From G963667145 sp963667145 (lineage in GTDB: Bacteria; Cloacimonadota; Cloacimonadia; G963667145), in NCBI GenBank assembly GCA_963667145.1, contig OY762943.1:434001-498000 (forward strand): a stretch of DNA of 64,000 nt, written 5' to 3'. A program made the position numbers and the translations under genes. Shown piece by piece: positions 58,381 through 64,000 of the stretch. The notes below the pieces were generated by a model. The model was not told where the DNA came from. It ran no database searches and worked only from the letters and a program-made list of their open reading frames with translations. How positions within the stretch are numbered: the first letter of the stretch is position 1; every line of letters begins with the position of its first letter.

Positions 58381-59349
58381 CTAACTTTTTAATAACTTTT
58401 TCAACTTGGGAAGCACCTTAGGTAACTGCCTAAGAGCAACAATAATCCGCTTTTGGTCTTTCGCATCAACAGTGGGGATGCCCCAAATTTCCGAATTATC
58501 AGGAACATTGTTCATCACACCAGACTTTGCTCCAATCCTCGTGTAATTCCCAATCGACAAATGCCCAGCAACACCCACTTGTCCAGCCATGTAAACCAAA
58601 TCTCCGACCTTGGTATTACCCGCAAGACCAACTTGAGAGCAAAGACAACAGTTTTTGCCAATTTGACAATTGTGCCCTATCTGCACCAAGTTATCAATTT
58701 TCGTGCCGTCCCCAATGATAGTAGCTCCCAAAGTTCCTCTATCGATAGTCGTTCCTGCACCAATTTCCACATCATTACCGATGATCACCTTGCCCAATTG
58801 CGGAATTTTGTGCTGAGTTCCGTCCTGATACAAAAATCCAAAACCATCAGCACCAAGGACTACTCCCGAATGAAGAATGACATTGTCGCCGATTTCCGTG
58901 TCCTCATAAATGGTAACATTAGGATAAATCAGTGCGTTTTTGCCGATAGTTACATTCGCTCCGATGCTAACAAACTCAGCTATGGAAGCTCCCTCACCTA
59001 TTACAGCACTTTCGTGAATGACAGACTTGGGGCTAATTTCAGCCTTTTCCTCTTGCGAATAAAATGTTTTGATAATCTGCAAAAAAGTAAAATAAGGCTT
59101 TTCCGTTTTAATAAAGTTCAACCCAATCTCCAAGTCAAAATCCGATGGAACCAAAACCAATCCCGCTTTACTTGCCAAAAGCTCGTCCTTATACTTAGCA
59201 TCCTGATAGAAGCACAAAGAGCTTTCGTTGGCATCTTGAAGGGTCGCAACATTGTCAATCTCGATATGTTCGGGATTATTTTCCTCCAAACATAAAGAAA
59301 GTCCGCCAGCTATCTCGCGGGCGGACCTCATGAATCTAAAATTTTTCAT
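58381..59349 (-). CDS. lpxD: UDP-3-O-acylglucosamine N-acyltransferase LpxD
   Basis: LpxD adds the second acyl chain in lipid A synthesis. The 322 residues start with a uridine-binding domain (ATLQDANESSLCFYQDAKYK), followed by the hexapeptide-repeat helix (SVIHESAVIGEGASIAEFVS, IGDGTKIDNLVQIGHNCQIG) carrying the catalytic histidine in QIGHN, and a C-terminal helix. It follows skp by 15 bases, the usual order. Confidence 0.95.
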   Translation of the reverse strand: MKNFRFMRSAREIAGGLSLCLEENNPEHIEIDNVATLQDANESSLCFYQDAKYKDELLASKAGLVLVPSDFDLEIGLNFIKTEKPYFTFLQIIKTFYSQEEKAEISPKSVIHESAVIGEGASIAEFVSIGANVTIGKNALIYPNVTIYEDTEIGDNVILHSGVVLGADGFGFLYQDGTQHKIPQLGKVIIGNDVEIGAGTTIDRGTLGATIIGDGTKIDNLVQIGHNCQIGKNCCLCSQVGLAGNTKVGDLVYMAGQVGVAGHLSIGNYTRIGAKSGVMNNVPDNSEIWGIPTVDAKDQKRIIVALRQLPKVLPKLKKLLKS

Positions 59350-59364
59350 CTTTGTATGTAAAAT

Positions 59365-59853
59365 TTATTGATTTAGTTCTTTCAGCATTTTTTGTGTGAC
59401 ATCGTATTTTTCGCTGGAAAAAACAATTTTGCCAGAAACAACATCGAAAACCAAATCGTAACCGTTTTCACGAGCAATCTTATCTACCTTCTCCAAAATC
59501 GGTTGCAAAAGCTCTTCTTGCTTTTTCGATAGTGTCTCCTGAGCCTTTTTGGAGATAGCCTGATAGTTGCTGACTTTCCTTTGAAGGTCTTCTTCCATCG
59601 ATTGGATTTCAGCCTCAGTAGCCGTTTTGGCAGCTTTCTGATATTTCGTCTGCAATTCCTTGATTTCTGTCTCCAAGCTCTCTATCTTGGCAACTTGTCT
59701 TTTGTAATTCCTTTGAAAGGCTTCCCGAGCTTTTACAATCTCATCAGATTTCTCGGCAATTTCAGTGGTGTTTATCGTCACTATTTTAGGTCCTTCCGCA
59801 AACAAAAAAGAACCCAAAACAAAAAAAATCGCTAAAATTAGAACTCTCTTCAA
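59365..59853 (-). CDS. OmpH/Skp-family periplasmic chaperone
   Basis: Skp-like proteins hold unfolded outer-membrane proteins in the periplasm. A signal peptide (MKRVLILAIFFVLGSFLFA) precedes a long helical body (VKAREAFQRNYKRQVAKIES, LQTKYQKAAKTATEAEIQSM) and a C-terminal NGYDLVFDVVSGKIVFSS that forms the trimer base. At 162 residues it is normal. It sits upstream of lpxD, as in many Gram-negatives. No BamA gene is next to it. Confidence 0.9.
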   Translation of the reverse strand: MKRVLILAIFFVLGSFLFAEGPKIVTINTTEIAEKSDEIVKAREAFQRNYKRQVAKIESLETEIKELQTKYQKAAKTATEAEIQSMEEDLQRKVSNYQAISKKAQETLSKKQEELLQPILEKVDKIARENGYDLVFDVVSGKIVFSSEKYDVTQKMLKELNQ

Positions 59854-59872
59854 AATATCTCCCTTATGAAAT

Positions 59873-60064
59873 CTATACTACTTTTTCTACTTTGCCAGCA
59901 CGCAAACAAGAACTGCAAACCTTAACTTTCTTCACTTCAGAATCCACCATAGCTTTCATAGGGTGCAAATTAGGCTTAAATCTTCTTTTAGTTTTATTTA
60001 AAGCATGAGATCTATTATTACCCACTTGAGCTACCTTCCCGCAAACATCGCATTTCCTAGACAT
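59873..60064 (-). CDS. rpmB: 50S ribosomal protein L28, zinc-binding form
   Basis: L28 is a small protein of the large subunit. The 63 residues include RKCDVCGK and VKVCSSCLRAG, two CxxC pairs that mark the zinc-binding (C+) form, with SHALNKTKRRFKPNLH in between. A CTAAGATG start with a GGAG upstream begins the gene. It lies 19 bases upstream of skp. Confidence 0.96.
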   Translation of the reverse strand: MSRKCDVCGKVAQVGNNRSHALNKTKRRFKPNLHPMKAMVDSEVKKVKVCSSCLRAGKVEKVV

Positions 60065-60175
60065 CTTAGTATCTCCTTATTAAACATGATTTTCATTCCA
60101 AGAAAAAAAGTTAGTAACCAATGACAAGTCTTTTTTGCGACTTTGTTTGAAATCTAACTAAAAACGGAATGACAA

Positions 60176-61501
60176 CTATTTTTCTCTCTTCAGCAATTGA
60201 CCATGAACTCTGTCTTCCAATAGAAAACCATCATAAATCAATTTCCCTCTCAAAAAGGTCTGAGCCAAGCTACAACCGAATTTTCGCCCCTCAAATGGTG
60301 AATATTTCCCCTTGCAAAGCAAATCTTCTTTTTTCATCAGATGAGATTTATTTGTGTCAAATACAGCAAAGTCAGCATCTGCCCCGATTTCCAAAGCTCC
60401 TTTTCGAGGATAAAGCCCATATCGCTTAGCAGCACCTTCGCTGGTCAATCTCACCAACTCTCCGTAGGAAGTCTTGCCACTGAGATAAAATTCATCTACC
60501 ACATATTGCAAAAAAGTTTGCACTCCAGGAATCCCACAATAAACCTTGGAAAAGTCCTGCAAATCTTTCTCCGTCTCCCAAATACAACCTGCGTGGTCAG
60601 TTGCCAAAAAGTCTATTTTCCCCAAATTATCCCGCAAGAAGCTCTTGTCTGCTTCATCTTTCACGGAAGGTGCTGTCTTCAATCTGCCAAGCAAGTGTTC
60701 ATAATCTTCTTTGGTAAATTGCAAATAATGTGGACACGTCTCGAAAGAAATATCTTTTCCACTTTTCTTGGCTTCCAAAATCGATTTCGCTGCTCCCTTT
60801 GTGGAAATATGAACAAAATGGATTTTGTTGGATTGCATAGATTTTATGACTCTTTTCACAGCGGTTATCTCAGCTTCAGAAGGTCTGGAAGGCACATAAT
60901 TTTCCCATTTGGTCAATTGCTCGGGCGTAAATTCGCTTGTGGCATTTGCGATAGTCCGAGCGTCCTCTGCATGGAAAGCAAAGAGCTTGTCACTTCCCCC
61001 GAAATCACCAAAAATCTGCTTTAGTAAATTGTAAGGAGTAGCTTTGTAGGTGTCCATTCCTGAAATGGTGTAGAGCTTAAATCCCACAACTCCGTGTTCC
61101 CACAGCTTCTCCACAGTCTTTTTGTCATAGCCATCTCCAGTGATGCCTCCCCAAAAAGCAAAATCCACATAAGAGGTATTTTTGATGACGTTGTACTTAT
61201 TTTCGTAATTGTCCACGCTGGTGATGGGAGGCAAACTCGTGCAGGGCATATCTATCACGGTCGTCACTCCTCCAGCTATCGCCGAAGCGGAACCAGTTGC
61301 AAAATCTTCACGCTGTGCAAAGCCGGGCTGATTGAAATGGACATGCGGGTCTATTCCACCAGGAATGAGCAACTTACCCTCTAAATCGTAAATATTCTCA
61401 AAATCACCGTCAAGATACTTGAAACTGATTTGCCTAATTTTGTCATCAAAAGCGATGTCAACCAACCTGCCATTCACCTCAGCATTACGGATAATGTTCA
61501 T
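60176..61501 (-). CDS. Dihydroorotase-like amidohydrolase (class I)
   Basis: This is a cyclic amidohydrolase that most likely closes or opens dihydroorotate in pyrimidine synthesis. The metal site is PGGIDPHVHFNQPG near residue 55, the carboxylated lysine in VVGFKLYTISGM, the histidines in FVHISTKGAA and the aspartate in FLATDHAGC. The C-terminal ALEIGADADFAVFDTNKSHL closes the barrel. Length is 441. Allantoinases of the same family look alike, so the substrate is a prediction. No other pyr genes are adjacent. Confidence 0.85.
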   Translation of the reverse strand: MNIIRNAEVNGRLVDIAFDDKIRQISFKYLDGDFENIYDLEGKLLIPGGIDPHVHFNQPGFAQREDFATGSASAIAGGVTTVIDMPCTSLPPITSVDNYENKYNVIKNTSYVDFAFWGGITGDGYDKKTVEKLWEHGVVGFKLYTISGMDTYKATPYNLLKQIFGDFGGSDKLFAFHAEDARTIANATSEFTPEQLTKWENYVPSRPSEAEITAVKRVIKSMQSNKIHFVHISTKGAAKSILEAKKSGKDISFETCPHYLQFTKEDYEHLLGRLKTAPSVKDEADKSFLRDNLGKIDFLATDHAGCIWETEKDLQDFSKVYCGIPGVQTFLQYVVDEFYLSGKTSYGELVRLTSEGAAKRYGLYPRKGALEIGADADFAVFDTNKSHLMKKEDLLCKGKYSPFEGRKFGCSLAQTFLRGKLIYDGFLLEDRVHGQLLKREK

Positions 61502-61523
61502 ATTTCTCCCAAAAATTTGATTT

Positions 61524-62351
61524 TTACAAACCTTTCAGCATTGTTTTAAATGCATCCAAATTGCTTAAATCAATATTTAATTCCAAAGTATCCAACAAAG
61601 TAGTTCCTGCATAATTTTTCAAATCATAAAAAACTGCCTTCAAAGAAGTGCTAGGATCATAGGAATAGTTTTTTAATTTAAATTTACTAATTGTCCATCC
61701 GATTTCGTTCCCAACATTTTTATTATTAGCATCGTAGCCATCCAAAGAAACATAAAACTCATTTAGAAAAGGTGTAGATACTTCAACCCCTGTATTTAAG
61801 GAGCTAAAGTCAGCAGGATTACTAATAACAATAGAAACAGACCTATTAGTATCCTTATAAGAGACAAATTCAAAAGATTGAACACTAATATGTCTTAAGC
61901 TGTCTAAAACTAAATTTTTATCTTTATAATTAGAATTCAATGTAGCTTGATATGAAACATTTATAGGGTTAGTTCCAGAAACAACCATTTTTACACTACT
62001 TACAGAATTTGCTTTAGAATTTTGAAAACTCGGAATACTAAAACCATCTTTAGAATCTTGTTCACCTAATAAGAGTTGATTGTTTTTTATCAAATAATAA
62101 TATATAATTGTATCTATTTTTACTTTTTTAGTAGTTTCATCATAAGTAAAAGCCTTATTAAAATAACTTTCTGAAGAATTCCCATAAGTAACACGACTAA
62201 CCAAATTCCCTTTAAAAGTATATTCTCCAAGTAAAACTCTCCAACTCCCTTCAAACGGCGTATTATTGCTATCTCCATCACTACCATTATCAAAAATACC
62301 ACACGAACACATTAAAAATGAAACCACAAACAAATAAACAATCTTCTTCAT
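61524..62351 (-). CDS. Lipoprotein of unknown function
   Basis: This 275-residue protein has a lipoprotein signal (MKKIVYLFVVSFLMCSC, lipobox ending in the cysteine). The mature part starts with an acidic, serine/asparagine-rich linker (NGSDGDSNNTPFEGSW) and then beta-rich repeats such as VRLLGEYTFKGN-like strands and NPADFSSLNTGVEVSTPFLN. The opening 'FEGSWrvllg...f.' recalls small lipocalin-like exported proteins. I do not recognise a family. It lies 22 bases before the dihydroorotase gene. Confidence 0.68.
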   Translation of the reverse strand: MKKIVYLFVVSFLMCSCGIFDNGSDGDSNNTPFEGSWRVLLGEYTFKGNLVSRVTYGNSSESYFNKAFTYDETTKKVKIDTIIYYYLIKNNQLLLGEQDSKDGFSIPSFQNSKANSVSSVKMVVSGTNPINVSYQATLNSNYKDKNLVLDSLRHISVQSFEFVSYKDTNRSVSIVISNPADFSSLNTGVEVSTPFLNEFYVSLDGYDANNKNVGNEIGWTISKFKLKNYSYDPSTSLKAVFYDLKNYAGTTLLDTLELNIDLSNLDAFKTMLKGL

Positions 62352-62371
62352 TTTTTTTCTCCTGATTTCTT

Positions 62372-64000
62372 CTATTTCAAAAGATTTCTAACTTTATCAG
62401 CTATGAACTCTGCTGTCAAGCCGTAGTGCTTCATCAGTTCCCACGGAGCAGCCGACTGACCAAAACTGTCTTCCACGCCTATCATCCCAAATTTCGCCTT
62501 GCATCCCATTTCCAAAAGATGCCCTGCTACTATATTACCAAATCCACCTTTTTGGTGCTCCTCAGCTGTCACCACAACTTTGGTTTTATCGCAGATTTTC
62601 TCCAACGCCTTTGTGTCAAACGGCTTGATGCTGGAATAGTTGAGAACAATCGCATTCAGTCCGAACTCGCTATGCAATATCCAAGCGGCTCTGAGAGCTT
62701 CTGGCACCATTATCCCCAGAGCAACCAAGCAAACATCAACATTCTCCAAATCAGCTTGGTCGGCAAATTCGCAAGAGAATGCATCCGTAAAGTTGTCGGC
62801 TTCTCCCAAAAATTTATACAGCGTTGCTCTGCCTACCTCGAACGGAGTGCTTTCGTCAGTCACGGATGGCGTATCCACTCGCCCGTAGCGAATGTAAACA
62901 GGTCCTTCGATTTCGATTGCTGTCTCTGTCGCTTTGGCTGTTTGATGATAGTCAGCTGGTGTCAAAAATGTAATTCCTGGCAAATATCCGATGATTCCCA
63001 AATCTTCCAACGCCTGATGGGTAGCACCATCTTCGCCCACGGTAATTCCAGAATGTGAAGCCGCAATCTTGGCGTTCATTCCGCCGTAAGCAATGGAAGT
63101 GTGCAATTGGTCGTAGGCTCTGCCAGAGGTGAACATACCAAAGCTACTGTAAAACGGAATGTCTCCGTCTTTGCTCATGCCCGCAGCAACGGAAGTTCCG
63201 CTCTGCTCAGCGATGCCCATAGAGAAAAATCTTTTCTCTCTGTCTTTGCGATTTTTGGTGAATTGGTCAATTTTCACAGAACCTGACAAATCCGACCCGA
63301 TGGTACAAACTTTCTCGTTCTTGGTCTCAGCCAAAGCCTTGCCAAATCCTGCACGCGTCGCCTTCATCTCCACCTTCATCACATCTTGCTCATTCCACCA
63401 ATAGTTGCGACTGAATTTGGGCATCTTGTCGTTAAGTTTGGCAAGCACGTCTTGTTGAAAATCAGCAGAAACTTTAAGCATCTTTTCCACTCCAATTCCC
63501 TCTGAGCCAATTTCAGCCAAAGCCTTATCCAACTCCTCTCTATTCGGAGTTTTGCCATGCCATCCAGCTTGATTTTCCATAAAGCTCACGCCTTTGCCTT
63601 TAACAGTTTTGGCGATGATAACCGACGGCTTCCCCTTTACAGCCAAAGCCTTGTCATAAGCCTCCAGCACTTCGTCTATGTCGTGTCCATCACACTCAAA
63701 AACTTCCCAACCGAAAGCTTTGTATTTTGCCGACAAATCTCCCAAACTCATAACCTCGTCCACTTCGCCATCGATTTGCAAGCCATTTTTGTCGACTATG
63801 CCAATCAAGTTGTCCAATTTATGATGACTGGCAGCCATCACAGCTTCCCAAATCTGCCCTTCTTGTTGTTCTCCATCACCCATCAAGCAGAAAATTTTAC
63901 GCTCTTTGTCGTTCATCTTGGCAGCACACGCATCTCCAACAGCTACAGACAAACCTTGTCCAAGAGAACCACAAGACAGCTCCACACCAGGCACTTTGTG
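62372..64000 (-). CDS. tkt: Transketolase (partial, N-terminus beyond the window)
   Basis: Transketolase moves two-carbon units between sugar phosphates with thiamine diphosphate. The window holds the last 540 or so residues. The reading frame stays open to 64000 with HKVPGVELSCGSLGQGLSVA, the ordinary family context, so the apparent GTG start at 63994 is internal. The thiamine site MGDGEQQEGQIWEA, DKNGLQIDG, the pyrimidine-domain FSMGIAEQSGTSVAAGMSKD and PFYSSFGMFTSGRAYDQL are present. The C-terminal domain is complete. It is the full-length single-chain form. Confidence 0.92.
   Translation of the reverse strand, partial: HKVPGVELSCGSLGQGLSVAVGDACAAKMNDKERKIFCLMGDGEQQEGQIWEAVMAASHHKLDNLIGIVDKNGLQIDGEVDEVMSLGDLSAKYKAFGWEVFECDGHDIDEVLEAYDKALAVKGKPSVIIAKTVKGKGVSFMENQAGWHGKTPNREELDKALAEIGSEGIGVEKMLKVSADFQQDVLAKLNDKMPKFSRNYWWNEQDVMKVEMKATRAGFGKALAETKNEKVCTIGSDLSGSVKIDQFTKNRKDREKRFFSMGIAEQSGTSVAAGMSKDGDIPFYSSFGMFTSGRAYDQLHTSIAYGGMNAKIAASHSGITVGEDGATHQALEDLGIIGYLPGITFLTPADYHQTAKATETAIEIEGPVYIRYGRVDTPSVTDESTPFEVGRATLYKFLGEADNFTDAFSCEFADQADLENVDVCLVALGIMVPEALRAAWILHSEFGLNAIVLNYSSIKPFDTKALEKICDKTKVVVTAEEHQKGGFGNIVAGHLLEMGCKAKFGMIGVEDSFGQSAAPWELMKHYGLTAEFIADKVRNLLK

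Noticed and set aside
1..64000. CRISPR array, prophage or rRNA operon
   Set aside because: I saw no regularly spaced direct repeats, phage structural genes or rRNA-like sequence in the window.

Overview
The window is AT-rich DNA from a Gram-negative, probably anaerobic bacterium. Lipid A genes (lpxD, an lpxC-fabZ fusion, lpxA) next to a Skp/OmpH chaperone show an outer membrane. The LpxC-FabZ fusion is known mainly from the Bacteroidetes/Chlorobi/FCB side of the tree. A tungsten-type aldehyde:ferredoxin oxidoreductase, a tungstate importer and a pyrophosphate-type phosphofructokinase fit a fermentative anaerobe. A lineage such as Cloacimonadota or a related FCB phylum is a reasonable guess, but this is inference. 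There is no rRNA operon and no CRISPR array.

Layout. 1-9250 (minus): a translation and RNA block, infC-rpmI-rplT-pheS-pheT-(coiled coil)-zapA-[6S-like RNA]-rny-ymdB-folD-MATE, headed by a structured leader with a terminator hairpin. 9250-12820: an acetyltransferase, tRNA-Arg(ACG), acpS, tRNA-Ser(GGA) and two tandem phosphofructokinases, one ATP-like and one PPi-like. 12960-18570: accessory DNA with an orphan ThiF-like E1, small metabolic genes, a duplicated secreted-protein gene, a dinD remnant, an inverted-repeat element and a frameshifted lipoprotein gene. 18860-26580: a tungsten/molybdenum cofactor island (wtpABC, moeA, mobB-like, a MoaD/ThiS protein, a small zinc-ribbon protein, aldehyde:ferredoxin oxidoreductase and its ferredoxin), with a probable Moco/Tuco riboswitch ahead of the oxidoreductase operon. 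26903-28247: an intact IS256-family element flanked by a 9-bp direct repeat. 28280-32820: the second copy of the duplicated gene, an M28 peptidase, a DUF374 acyltransferase and a PD-(D/E)XK nuclease. 32910-37755: a BMP-type (nucleoside-like) ABC importer. 37808-51011 (minus): a TRIC channel-like protein, DUF1015, BatE and a large TPR protein, then ksgA-cdsA-uppS-dgt-ppiC-like-aspS and a cyclophilin. 51242-54471 (plus): gap-ffh-TPR. 54532-64000 (minus): ackA, ndk, the lipid A/skp cluster, rpmB, dihydroorotase, a lipoprotein and a transketolase cut by the window edge.

How it works together. Glycolysis and fermentation are represented by two Pfk types, GAPDH, transketolase and acetate kinase. 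Aldehyde oxidation is represented by the tungstoenzyme, with metal uptake (Wtp), cofactor insertion (MoeA, MobB-like) and possible RNA-based cofactor sensing encoded next to it. Envelope building is represented by Lpx, Skp, UppS and CdsA. The most interesting non-coding signals are the infC leader, the 6S-like RNA between zapA and rny, the Moco/Tuco-like leader, and an inverted duplication that carried the first codons of a neighbouring peptidase gene 15 kb away.
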